Below, in pieces: positions 24,394 through 32,339 of a DNA stretch of 64,000 nt (position 1 is its first letter; each line of letters opens with the position of its first letter). Under the pieces are notes generated by a model. That model was not told the DNA's origin, did no database searches, and saw only the letters and a program-made list of their open reading frames with translations. The position numbers and the translations under genes were made by a program. Source of the DNA: Alg239-R122 sp041746135. GTDB lineage: Bacteria; Pseudomonadota; Alphaproteobacteria; Sphingomonadales; Sphingomonadaceae. The DNA lies in the NCBI GenBank assembly GCA_041746135.1, contig JBGTHQ010000015.1:1-64000 (forward strand), read 5' to 3'.

Positions 24394-25548
24394 TTAAGGC
24401 TCGGTCGCGAGCAGATAGTTCTGTCGCAGCTTGTCGACCGGTTGCAGACCTTTTGCGTCCTCATAATGCCAGAACGTCCAGCCATTGCACGACGGCGCAT
24501 CCTGCAGGACCGCACCCATTTTGTGAATCGACGCCTGTTCGCCTTCGCAATCGAGCGACCCGTCGGCGCGAACCTTCGCTTTCCAGCGGCGTTTCTTGTC
24601 GGTGAGCGTGGCACCCGCGGTCAGATATCCCGTTTCCACCAGTGTCCCGAACGCGACGCGCGGTTGGCTCTTGGGCGATTGCATGGTCTTGAGGGCGCTT
24701 TCATCGAGCGGCAATGCCGCTTCGATCCGCTCTTCGGCGACTTCGATATAGTCGGCTTCGCGCTCGCACCCGATCCAGTCGCGGCCCAGCCGCTTGGCAA
24801 CCGCGCCTGTGGTGCCAGTGCCGAAAAACGGGTCGAGCACAACATCGCCTGGGTTGGTAGTGGCCAGCATGATGCGATACAGCAATGCTTCGGGTTTCTG
24901 CGTCGGATGCGCTTTGGTACCGTTGCGTTTGAGTCGCTCCTGTCCGCCACAAATCGGCATCACCCAGTCGGAACGCATCTGCAGTTCGTCATTGAGCGTC
25001 TTCATAGCGCGATAATTGAATGTGTATTTCGATTTTTCCGATTTGGAGGCCCAGATCAGCGTCTCGTGCGCATTGGTAAAGCGCGTACCGCGGAAATTGG
25101 GCATCGGATTGGCTTTGCGCCAGATAATGTCGTTCAGTATCCAGTAGCCCAGATCCTGCAATATCGCGCCCACGCGGAAAATATTGTGGTAGCTGCCGAT
25201 CACCCAGAGGCTGCCGTCGGGTTTCAGTATGCGGCGCGCTTCAGTCATCCACTCGGCGGTGAACTTATCATACGTGGCCAACGTGTCGAACTTGTCCCAG
25301 TCATCATCGACCGCATCGACGCGGCCGCCTTCGGGCCTGTAAAGATCGCCGCCAAGCTGGAGGTTATAGGGCGGATCGGCAAAAATCATGTCGATCGATT
25401 CAGCGGGAAGCTTGCGCATTTCCGCGATGCAATCGCCGCGCAGGATTCTGTTCAACGGCAGCGTATGCTCGACCGCCGTTTTCTTGATCTTCGCTTTTGT
25501 TGTCGCCGCCGCTTTTGGCTTTATCGAAATCTTGTCAATCACACCCAT
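24394..25548 (-). CDS. ccrM: adenine-specific DNA methyltransferase, CcrM type (GANTC)
   Basis: ATG 25548 after GGGGCG gives 384 residues; upstream in-frame codons would run through the regulatory gap. The catalytic motif DPPYN is at 58-62, and the SAM motif DPFFGTGTTGAVAKRLGR lies at about 235-252, the beta-class order. YNLQLGGDLYRPEGGRVDAVDDDWDKF is specific to CcrM. The C-terminal ~100 residues are the RAMA-type domain with GYLTAGATLTDKK and NGWTFWHYE. CcrM methylates hemimethylated GANTC after replication and acts in alphaproteobacterial cell-cycle control. No restriction partner is present. folP follows 12 bases downstream; six GANTC sites lie just upstream. Confidence 0.94.
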   Translation of the reverse strand: MGVIDKISIKPKAAATTKAKIKKTAVEHTLPLNRILRGDCIAEMRKLPAESIDMIFADPPYNLQLGGDLYRPEGGRVDAVDDDWDKFDTLATYDKFTAEWMTEARRILKPDGSLWVIGSYHNIFRVGAILQDLGYWILNDIIWRKANPMPNFRGTRFTNAHETLIWASKSEKSKYTFNYRAMKTLNDELQMRSDWVMPICGGQERLKRNGTKAHPTQKPEALLYRIMLATTNPGDVVLDPFFGTGTTGAVAKRLGRDWIGCEREADYIEVAEERIEAALPLDESALKTMQSPKSQPRVAFGTLVETGYLTAGATLTDKKRRWKAKVRADGSLDCEGEQASIHKMGAVLQDAPSCNGWTFWHYEDAKGLQPVDKLRQNYLLATEP

Positions 25549-25583
25549 TAATCGCCCCCATCGAAACACAAGCCCGCACTGTT

Positions 25584-25736
25584 GAGTCTTGCATGGGCTC
25601 AGGTCAAGCGCGTTAACCTGCAGGAATCCTTGCACATGATAGTTAAGTAAAGGAGAACGAAATGAGTCCAAATCGATATATGGAGTCATTCGTGCGATGA
25701 AGGACTCCATATCTGGTGGTGTGGCGCGGAGGACTC
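25584..25736 (-). promoter_or_regulatory. GANTC cluster in the ccrM upstream region
   Basis: Six GANTC sites occur within 153 bases: 25584, 25624, 25664, 25683, 25703 and 25732 (first base of each). A random sequence would have about one per 256 bases. Two of them form the arms of a perfect ten-base inverted repeat, ATATGGAGTC at 25678-25687 and GACTCCATAT at 25703-25712. In Caulobacter, methylation of GANTC sites in the ccrM leader is known to affect its transcription; a similar loop here is inference. Confidence 0.75.
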
Positions 25737-25764
25737 ACCCAGAGTAGAAAGCGGAAAATTATTT

Positions 25765-26337
25765 TCAGAGCAGCGACAATTGCGCTACAGGTGCAAAGGA
25801 CTGGCGATGCAATGGCGTCGCGCCGTGAGTGCACAGCGCAGCCATGTGTTCCGCAGTGCCATAGCCCTTGTTCCGTTCCCACCCATAATGCGGATAGGCC
25901 ATCGCCGCATCGGCCATGATCCGATCGCGCGTTTCCTTGGCAATGATTGAAGCAGCGGAAATACAGGGGTGCAACGCATCGCCGCCAATCACCGCTTCCG
26001 CCCGGTACGGCCATTCGGGCAAGCGATTGCCATCGACCAGCACATATTCCGGCACGCTCTGCAGAGCTTCCACCGCTCGTTTCATCGCCAGCATCGTAGC
26101 GTGGAGAATATTTATCGCGTCGATTTCTTCCACGCTGGCCATGCCCACTGCGAAAATGCAAACATTGCGAATTTGCGTTTCCAGCACAGCGCGGCGCTTG
26201 GCGGACAGTTTCTTGCTGTCATCGAGCCCGATAATGCCATGATTGTCCGGCAATATAACGGCAGCCGCCACGACGGGTCCTGCCAATGGCCCCCTGCCTG
26301 CCTCATCTACACCTGCAATATTTTTCTCATAATCCAT
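25765..26337 (-). CDS. rnhB: ribonuclease HII
   Basis: A 190-residue endonuclease that removes RNA from RNA:DNA hybrids and misincorporated ribonucleotides. The N-terminal motif IAGVDEAGRGPLAGPVVAAAVIL carries the first metal ligands Asp11 and Glu12. ILPDN, LDDSKKLSAKRR, YVLVDGNRLPE (third acidic residue) and the SIIAKETRDRIM segment with the PHYGWERNKGYGT box are all present. The length is normal. It lies upstream of ccrM on the same strand with a 216-base gap that contains the GANTC cluster. Confidence 0.95.
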   Translation of the reverse strand: MDYEKNIAGVDEAGRGPLAGPVVAAAVILPDNHGIIGLDDSKKLSAKRRAVLETQIRNVCIFAVGMASVEEIDAINILHATMLAMKRAVEALQSVPEYVLVDGNRLPEWPYRAEAVIGGDALHPCISAASIIAKETRDRIMADAAMAYPHYGWERNKGYGTAEHMAALCTHGATPLHRQSFAPVAQLSLL

Positions 26338-26429
26338 GCCATATTGCTACCAGTCTTGCGCCAAATTTACAGTCCTGCATTGCAATATTTACAGAAACGT
26401 ACAATTATACAGTAACACAGGAGAATTTT

Positions 26430-27596
26430 ATGACGCCCCGTATTGCCGCCGCTATCTTTCCGCTCGCCCTCGCCGCGTGTACCGCCAGCAACGGCAATGC
26501 CGCCAGAGGCGACAATGCGAACGCTGAAACGGCGACCATTTCCCCCGTCGACGGGCCCGCGTTCGTTCAGAATGCGGTCGCTACATTTGACGAACCCTGG
26601 GCGATGACTTTTTTGCCCGATGGCCGCATGCTGGTAACCGAAAAGAGCGGAAAGCTGTTCCTTGCAAGCCAGAATGGTGCCAAAACCGAAGTTTCCGGAG
26701 TCCCGGCGGTCGATTATGGTGGCCAAGGCGGGCTTGGCGATGTTGTGCTCGCACCCGACTTTGCAACGAGTAACATGGTGTATCTCAGCTGGGCCGAGGC
26801 AGGCGAAAGCGACACGCGCGGTGCCGTGATCGGCCGCGCCAAGCTGGTCATGGATGCGACCGGCAACGCGAAACTGCAGGGCCTGGAAAAGGTGTGGACC
26901 CAATCCCCCAAAGTGAAGGGCCGCGGTCATTATTCGCATCGCATCGTTTTCTCGCCCGACGGCCAATATATGTTCATCGCGTCGGGCGACCGGCAGAAAA
27001 TGGAACCGGCCCAGGATATGGGTGAAAATCTGGGCAAGATATTGCGCCTTTATCCCGATGGCAGCGTGCCCAAGGACAATCCGTTCTATGCCAAAGGCGG
27101 CGTCACTGCGCAGATATGGACGCTCGGCCACCGCAACATACTCGGCATCGCCTACGACGCGCAGGGACAGTTATGGAGCCAGGAAATGGGGCCGCAGGCG
27201 GGGGACGAGCTCAATCTCGTCAAACCCAGCAGCAATTATGGCTGGCCAGTCGTGTCCGAAGGCGACCATTATGACGGCCGCAAGATTCCGGCGCACAGCA
27301 CACGTCCCGAATTTACCGCGCCAAAAGTCGCCTGGGCACCCGTCACGATCGCTCCTTCGGGCCTGATAATCTATACCGGCAATGCTTTCCCGGCTTGGAA
27401 AAACAGCGCCTTTATCGGCGGTCTGAAAAGCCAAGCGCTGATCCGTGTGACATTTGATGGCGATACGGCAAGGGAAGCCGAGCGTTTCGATATGGGTGAA
27501 CGCATTCGCGAAGTCGAGCAGGGTCCGGATGGCAATATCTGGTTGTTGCAGGACGGCGAAAATGCCAAGCTGCTTAAACTGACGCCCTCACGCTGA
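26430..27596 (+). CDS. PQQ-dependent aldose sugar dehydrogenase (soluble GDH-like) lipoprotein
   Basis: ATG 26430 follows an AGGAG site and gives 388 residues with lipobox LALAAC, so it is probably anchored in the envelope. The beta-propeller shows the YliI/soluble aldose dehydrogenase blocks EPWAMTFLPDGRMLVTEKSG, GLGDVVLAPDF, GRGHYSHRIVFSPDGQYMF, IWTLGHRNILGIAYD and GDELNLVKPSSNYGWPVVSEGDHYDG, which hold PQQ- and calcium-binding residues. It oxidises aldoses to lactones. No PQQ biosynthesis genes are in the window, so the cofactor source is unknown; the PqqD-like gene at 47720 is of another subfamily. Its stop lies 5 bases from the convergent extensin-like gene. Confidence 0.88.
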   Translation: MTPRIAAAIFPLALAACTASNGNAARGDNANAETATISPVDGPAFVQNAVATFDEPWAMTFLPDGRMLVTEKSGKLFLASQNGAKTEVSGVPAVDYGGQGGLGDVVLAPDFATSNMVYLSWAEAGESDTRGAVIGRAKLVMDATGNAKLQGLEKVWTQSPKVKGRGHYSHRIVFSPDGQYMFIASGDRQKMEPAQDMGENLGKILRLYPDGSVPKDNPFYAKGGVTAQIWTLGHRNILGIAYDAQGQLWSQEMGPQAGDELNLVKPSSNYGWPVVSEGDHYDGRKIPAHSTRPEFTAPKVAWAPVTIAPSGLIIYTGNAFPAWKNSAFIGGLKSQALIRVTFDGDTAREAERFDMGERIREVEQGPDGNIWLLQDGENAKLLKLTPSR

Positions 27597-27601
27597 CATA
27601 A

Positions 27602-28348
27602 TCACCGGCACAATGTTCCACCCATCATGCCGCGTTCGGCCTGATCCAGATGGAAATGATCGGCGTGCGCAGCATTGTAATCGGGCGACAGAACGGTCGT
27701 AAAAAGACCGCAAGCACCATCGCGGACATTGCGCAGGAATTTTGCTTCCATTTCGGTGCCATTCCAATCGCGTTGCACAGCGATTACACGGCCATCTTCC
27801 AGTTCGAAGGCGGCGATATCGATTGCGTTGCCGGTCGCGTGCTCGCTCCAGCGCCCTTCGCTACGGCCATAGGTGCGACGGCAGCTATAGGATCCGAAAT
27901 GACGAATGCGTTTCACTGGACTGCCGAGCAATTCCCGCGCCGACGGTTTTACCACGCGCCATTCCCATAAAGCCAGAGCGCTGACCACCGGGCAAGAGGG
28001 GGCCACATCGGCAGGCGCATAAGCAATATCCAGAACGCCTGCGGATTTCGGTCGCAGCAGGTTTTCAGCTCGGCATTCGTCCTGTCCCTGGGGCGGCAGC
28101 GCGACATATTCGGCGCCTGCGCGGTCGAGCAGGTTTTTGCATGTCGCCGTATCGTCTCCCAAAGCGGCCAGTTTCTGCGCCGTGAACGGGCCGATGGGGT
28201 CCGCCAAGTCGAGTGGTGTCCATGGCATGTTTTCGGGATTGGCGCGGACATAGACCCAGCCGGCATAGACGAGAAGTATCACAGCCATAAGCCACAACAG
28301 CGACTTCACCGCCGACTTGGTCTGTGCCGCCGCGCTACGTCTAACCAT
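27602..28348 (-). CDS. extensin-like C-terminal domain protein
   Basis: A 248-residue protein with one N-terminal membrane anchor (about residues 15-32) and an Extensin-like C-terminal domain. Conserved points are CPVVSALALWEW, RHFGSYSCRRTYGR, WSEHATGNAIDIAAFEL and the C-terminal SPDYNAAHADHFHLDQ. The H-x6-D and HxH pattern (HATGNAID, HADHFH) resembles the zinc site of M15-type D,D-peptidases, so a peptidoglycan-linked role is possible; that is inference. Four Cys residues may form disulfides outside the membrane. It lies 9 bases after the DUF1499 gene is read toward it on the same strand. Confidence 0.85.
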   Translation of the reverse strand: MVRRSAAAQTKSAVKSLLWLMAVILLVYAGWVYVRANPENMPWTPLDLADPIGPFTAQKLAALGDDTATCKNLLDRAGAEYVALPPQGQDECRAENLLRPKSAGVLDIAYAPADVAPSCPVVSALALWEWRVVKPSARELLGSPVKRIRHFGSYSCRRTYGRSEGRWSEHATGNAIDIAAFELEDGRVIAVQRDWNGTEMEAKFLRNVRDGACGLFTTVLSPDYNAAHADHFHLDQAERGMMGGTLCR

Positions 28349-28357
28349 CTGCGGCTG

Positions 28358-29155
28358 TCATCGGCTTTGCGGGAACTGCGCTTTCAAATCGGCCATGAAT
28401 TCGCGCACGCGCCGGGCGTTTACACCCAAATCGCTTTGCCCGATACGCGATATCGACCGCATGTCGACGACCGTCTCACCGTCGCGCGCCGCGGGAATTA
28501 TGCGCAATACCATGTCATCCTTGAATTTGAGCAAAGCGACCGTGTCGGTTGCTTCGATCCGTCCTTGCGCCACATCCACAGCGGCAATGTCCCAGCCACG
28601 CTTTTTGACCAAACCTTCAGCTTTGGCCATAACGTCCGCCTGCGGCGCCCGTATAGTCAAGGGCCGGATATCGCCATAGGCATCACGGTGCATTTTCTGC
28701 CAGCGTTCCAGGGCATCGAGACCGCGAAATTCGGGATCCTTGTCCCCCGGAACGCCTCTCAGATTATCCTTGCGCATTTCCAGCACGGCGAATGTCGGGG
28801 GATTATCCAGATTGGTAGTCACATCATGTATCGCCGGCACCGACCTCGCCTTGGCGATCTGTGTCCCGATATAGCCGACATACCCGCCCGCAAGAACCAT
28901 GCCCGCCAGCGCTACCATTATGACGCGGCTGCCCGCTTTCATATAGCGCAGCAGCGTGTACAGCCCCACCACCAGCGCTGCGACGCCCAGATAAAAACCC
29001 CAGGTCAGCCCCTTCATGCCCGCCATCTTGCTCCAGATATCGGCACCGGCGCCCAGAGCGCCGATCAATGCAACGGCCACACTGGCTATGCCCAGGAACA
29101 AGGTGAGCCGCGCAAGCCAGATCGACCAGTGTATGCGTTTAGATGTGTTGTTCAT
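28358..29155 (-). CDS. DUF1499 family membrane protein
   Basis: ATG 29155 gives 265 residues; the upstream in-frame ATG (29197) adds an unlikely Arg-rich leader. Three hydrophobic helices occupy residues about 15-35, 50-68 and 75-98, and the remainder is the DUF1499 domain with VTTNLDNPPTFAVLEMRK, RGWDIAAVD, GRIEATDTVALLKFKDD and DMRSISRIGQSDLGVNARR. Function is unknown; the domain faces the periplasm if the usual topology holds. It is read just upstream of the extensin-like gene on the same strand, 9 bases apart, so both probably share a transcript. Confidence 0.85.
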   Translation of the reverse strand: MNNTSKRIHWSIWLARLTLFLGIASVAVALIGALGAGADIWSKMAGMKGLTWGFYLGVAALVVGLYTLLRYMKAGSRVIMVALAGMVLAGGYVGYIGTQIAKARSVPAIHDVTTNLDNPPTFAVLEMRKDNLRGVPGDKDPEFRGLDALERWQKMHRDAYGDIRPLTIRAPQADVMAKAEGLVKKRGWDIAAVDVAQGRIEATDTVALLKFKDDMVLRIIPAARDGETVVDMRSISRIGQSDLGVNARRVREFMADLKAQFPQSR

Positions 29156-29382
29156 CGGAAATGCCCCTGTGGCCGTACCTCTTGCGCGGCGGGGCAATTA
29201 CATAAATGCCTAATCATCATTGTCAAACACTCCCTGCATATTTGCGGCGACATATGTAGATGGATGATAGTCGGAACTCTCCGTCGAACATGGCGTACCA
29301 GCTGAAATCTGGAATCGACAAATTCGGTGCTGCACCGTAAATGGCCGCAGCAATTGCAATAAACAGGATATGATACTCAGCC

Positions 29383-29895
29383 GTGATTGAAATTATTCCC
29401 CTCGCCGAAATCCCTGCCGACTGGACCGAGGAACTGCTAGACCGCGCCTTCGGAGCTGATCGCAAGAATCGCACGGCCTATAAAGTGCGCGAAGGTGTCG
29501 AGGAACTGGGCGCGCTCAGCTTTGGGGCAATCGATGCGGAGCGCCATTTGGCGGGCACGATCCAGTGCTGGCCGGTCATGCTGACTGAACCCGATGGCAC
29601 GGCCCATCCGATGATCATGGTGGGTCCAGTCGCGGTCCTGCCCGAGAAGCAGCAGGATGGCATCGGCAAGAAACTGATGCGCAAGACGCTGACGGCTTTG
29701 GCGGCGAACGAGAGCCTGCCGCTTGTTATGATCGGCGACCCGGCATATTACGAGCGGTTTTTCGCCTTCAGTGCGGGACGCACGGCGGGTTGGGATTTGC
29801 CGGGTCCGTTTGAAAAACACCGTTTGCTGGCCCGCGCACAAGGCGATGCGCCGTTGCCGGAAAAGGGCGTACTAGGCCCGTGGAAGCGGCGGTAA
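29383..29895 (+). CDS. GNAT family N-acetyltransferase
   Basis: A 170-residue acetyltransferase with a GTG start at 29383. The acetyl-CoA binding motif is VGPVAVLPEKQQDGIGKKLMRK (about residues 82-103; the Q-x-x-G-x-G/A pattern is QDGIGKK), and it is followed by MIGDPAYYERFFAF, the C-terminal block of the YhbS-type GNAT subfamily. The substrate is unknown. It is followed after 62 bases by the DUF1285 gene on the same strand and preceded by a 227-base gap in which I see nothing further. Confidence 0.83.
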   Translation: MIEIIPLAEIPADWTEELLDRAFGADRKNRTAYKVREGVEELGALSFGAIDAERHLAGTIQCWPVMLTEPDGTAHPMIMVGPVAVLPEKQQDGIGKKLMRKTLTALAANESLPLVMIGDPAYYERFFAFSAGRTAGWDLPGPFEKHRLLARAQGDAPLPEKGVLGPWKRR

Positions 29896-29957
29896 TGCGC
29901 GCCTTTTCAAAGAACTGCTTTGCATAATTGTGCGGCTATGCGTATCTGAGAACAGAC

Positions 29958-30533
29958 ATGCCCTATGAACCTCCCCCCGAAATCGCATCGCTGTCCATCA
30001 CCCAGATCGGCGAGTTGATCGCTGCACGCAAATTGCCGCCCGTCGAAAGCTGGAACCCGCAACGTGCGGGCACAAGCGAAATGCGCATCGCCAGGGACGG
30101 CAGCTGGTATCATCAAGGCACCCCGATCCGGCGCCCGGCAATGGTGCGGGCATTTTCATCGGTATTGCGACGGGAGGATGACGGCAGCCACGTGCTGATC
30201 ACCCCCTATGAAAAACTGGCAATAGAAGTTGAGGACGCCGCTTTCGTCGCGATCGACCTGACCAGCGAGGAGGAAGGCAAGCAGCGCACGCTGGCTTTCC
30301 GGCTGAACACCGATGATCTGGTCGTGGCCGGCGACCGGCACAAGCTGTATATTGGCGAGATGGAGGGAGAACCGGCGCCCTATCTAGATGTTCGCGGCGG
30401 TCTTCAGGCACGCCTCAGCCGGGCTGTGTTCTATACGCTCGCCGATCTTGCCATCGCCGAACAGGAACAAAACGGCGGGCCGTTGGGCCTATGGAGCCAG
30501 AATATGTTTTTCCCTTTCGAAGCCGATACGTGA
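29958..30533 (+). CDS. DUF1285 family protein
   Basis: ATG 29958 gives 191 residues; an upstream in-frame ATG at 29928 is possible but has no better ribosome site. The DUF1285 pattern is clear: RDGSWYHQGTPIRRPAMVRAFSSVLRRE, then ITPYEKLAIEVEDAAFVAIDL, and a C-terminal LWSQNMFFPFEAD. Function of the family is unknown. Its stop overlaps the GTG start of the NUDIX gene by 4 bases (GTGA), and that gene overlaps the CCA-transferase gene, giving a tight three-gene unit. Confidence 0.87.
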   Translation: MPYEPPPEIASLSITQIGELIAARKLPPVESWNPQRAGTSEMRIARDGSWYHQGTPIRRPAMVRAFSSVLRREDDGSHVLITPYEKLAIEVEDAAFVAIDLTSEEEGKQRTLAFRLNTDDLVVAGDRHKLYIGEMEGEPAPYLDVRGGLQARLSRAVFYTLADLAIAEQEQNGGPLGLWSQNMFFPFEADT

Positions 30534-31126
30534 GTTTGTACGAGAATTTGTCCGGTGCGCTGAAACGCAACAAAACGGCGCAACCCAGCTTTCGCGATGA
30601 CCGGCATTTTTTCGCGGCAAATGCGCACTATACAGCGGCGGCTGTCCTGATTCCCATCACCGATCGCTCCGAACCCGGCGTTATCCTGACGCAACGCCCG
30701 TCCAATATGCGCAGCCATCCCGGCCAAGTGGCTTTTCCGGGCGGCAAGGTCGATCCCGACGACGAAAATGTCATCGCCGCTGCGCTGCGCGAGGCAGAGG
30801 AAGAATTGGCTATACCGCGTACCGTGGTCGATATAATCGGCGTGGTGGAGGAATATAGGAGCGGCAGCGGTTTTGCGATCACGCCCGTTCTGGGCCTTGT
30901 TCCGCCCGATCTTACGCTGGTGGCAAATCCGGAAGAAGTAGACAGCTGGTTCGAAGTGCCGCTCGAATTCATCCTGAATCCGAGTAACCGGGTCCGCAAA
31001 TCGACCCTGTGGCAGGGGCAGATACGCGAATATGACGAGATTTTATGGCAGGACCGCCGGATTTGGGGCGTAACGGCCGGGATAATCAGCAATCTTGCCG
31101 CACGGCTGGAATGGTCGCATGCCTGA
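30530..31126 (+). CDS. NUDIX hydrolase, CoA pyrophosphatase type
   Basis: The start is taken as GTG 30530, which overlaps the preceding stop, giving 198 residues. The Nudix box GGKVDPDDENVIAAALREAEEELAI is intact (G-x5-E-x7-REUxEExGU form, with the acidic residues present). Just before it is LTQRPSNMRSHPGQVAFPGGK, the UPF0035 signature of the CoA-diphosphatase branch. It probably hydrolyses CoA or acyl-CoA to phosphopantetheine and 3',5'-ADP. The end overlaps the CCA-transferase start by 8 bases. Confidence 0.88.
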   Translation: MSLYENLSGALKRNKTAQPSFRDDRHFFAANAHYTAAAVLIPITDRSEPGVILTQRPSNMRSHPGQVAFPGGKVDPDDENVIAAALREAEEELAIPRTVVDIIGVVEEYRSGSGFAITPVLGLVPPDLTLVANPEEVDSWFEVPLEFILNPSNRVRKSTLWQGQIREYDEILWQDRRIWGVTAGIISNLAARLEWSHA

Positions 31127-32339
31127 CGTGCATCCCGCAATCGCATCGGCCTCATGGTTGAAACGGTCGGATTTGCGTGCGCTTGTCGCCGCGCTGGACT
31201 CGGAGGGCGGGCAATGCCGCTATGTCGGCGGCGCGGTCCGCGATACGCTGTGCGGTCAGGAAGTAAACGATATCGATATGGCTACGATGCTGCGGCCCGA
31301 AACGGTGATGCAACGCCTGCATAGCGCCGACATTCGCGCCGTACCCACCGGTATCGATCATGGTACGGTGACAGCTGTCCTGGATGGCGGACCTGTCGAG
31401 ATCACGACCCTGCGCCACGACGTTTCCACCGATGGTCGGCGCGCGACCGTGGCCTATAGCGACAACTGGCGCGAAGATGCGGCGCGGCGGGATTTTACGA
31501 TAAATGCGCTCTATCTCGATCCGAATACATTGCAAATCGAGGATTATTTTGACGGCCAAGAAGACCTTACAGCGGGCAAGGTCCGCTTTATCGGATCGGC
31601 CGATCAGCGGATATGCGAAGATTATTTGCGGATATTGCGGTTTTTCCGTTTTACCGCGCGGTACGGCACGGGACAGCCGGATAAACAGGCCCTCGAAGCC
31701 TGTATAGCGAATGTTTCCGGGCTCAAATCGCTTTCGCGCGAACGTATTTCCGGGGAGTTGCTGGCGATACTGCAACTGCCCGATCCGATCGAATCCGCCG
31801 CGCTAATGTTCCGAGCGGGAATCTGGCAGGTCGTATTGCCGCAAATTGCGCCTGATGGACTGGAACTTTTGCGGCGCGTTGTCGCCCGCGAAAAGAAATC
31901 CGGTCTGCATCGCAGAGCTCTCACGCGTCTGGTTAGCCTGCTCCCCAAGGATGAGAAAATGGCGGACGAGATTGCCGACAGTTTGCGGTTCTCCAATGCC
32001 ATGCGAAAGAAAACTCGCATGTATTTGAAAGATATGGACATGGGTGTGGATGATGTTCGTATGGCCGCATATCGTGTGGGCAGAGAGCTTGCCTTGCAAA
32101 AACTGCTGGTGTTCGCCGAACAAGGGCAATTTGCGAGCGCGCTGCAGCGGATTCAGGACTGGCAGCCCCCTGCTTTTGCGATCAGCGGGAAGGACATTGT
32201 GGCGGCGGGAATATCGCCCGGTCCGAAAGTCTCAACTGCCTTGCGGGAGATAGAGTCAAAGTGGATATTGGCAGACTTTCCAGACGAAAACACGCAAAAA
32301 GCGATTTGTGCAGAAGTCCTCAAAACCTATATTAATTAA
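31119..32339 (+). CDS. cca: CCA tRNA nucleotidyltransferase
   Basis: A 406-residue class II nucleotidyltransferase that adds or repairs the 3' CCA of tRNAs. The catalytic block is YVGGAVRDTLCGQEVNDIDMAT, where the two Asp residues of DID bind metal; RRDFTINALYLD, the RIDEDYLRILRFFRF-like EDYLRILRFFRF and RISGEL follow. The C-terminal part is shorter and more variable. The start ATG at 31119 overlaps the NUDIX gene. The family also includes poly(A) polymerases, but size and motifs favour CCA addition. The last bases overlap the convergent GGDEF/EAL gene by 4. Confidence 0.93.
   Translation: MPDVHPAIASASWLKRSDLRALVAALDSEGGQCRYVGGAVRDTLCGQEVNDIDMATMLRPETVMQRLHSADIRAVPTGIDHGTVTAVLDGGPVEITTLRHDVSTDGRRATVAYSDNWREDAARRDFTINALYLDPNTLQIEDYFDGQEDLTAGKVRFIGSADQRICEDYLRILRFFRFTARYGTGQPDKQALEACIANVSGLKSLSRERISGELLAILQLPDPIESAALMFRAGIWQVVLPQIAPDGLELLRRVVAREKKSGLHRRALTRLVSLLPKDEKMADEIADSLRFSNAMRKKTRMYLKDMDMGVDDVRMAAYRVGRELALQKLLVFAEQGQFASALQRIQDWQPPAFAISGKDIVAAGISPGPKVSTALREIESKWILADFPDENTQKAICAEVLKTYIN

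Noticed and set aside
25549..25764. A CtrA box in front of ccrM
   Set aside because: Two GTTAA half-sites (25612 and 25642) are present but their spacing does not fit TTAA-N7-TTAA.
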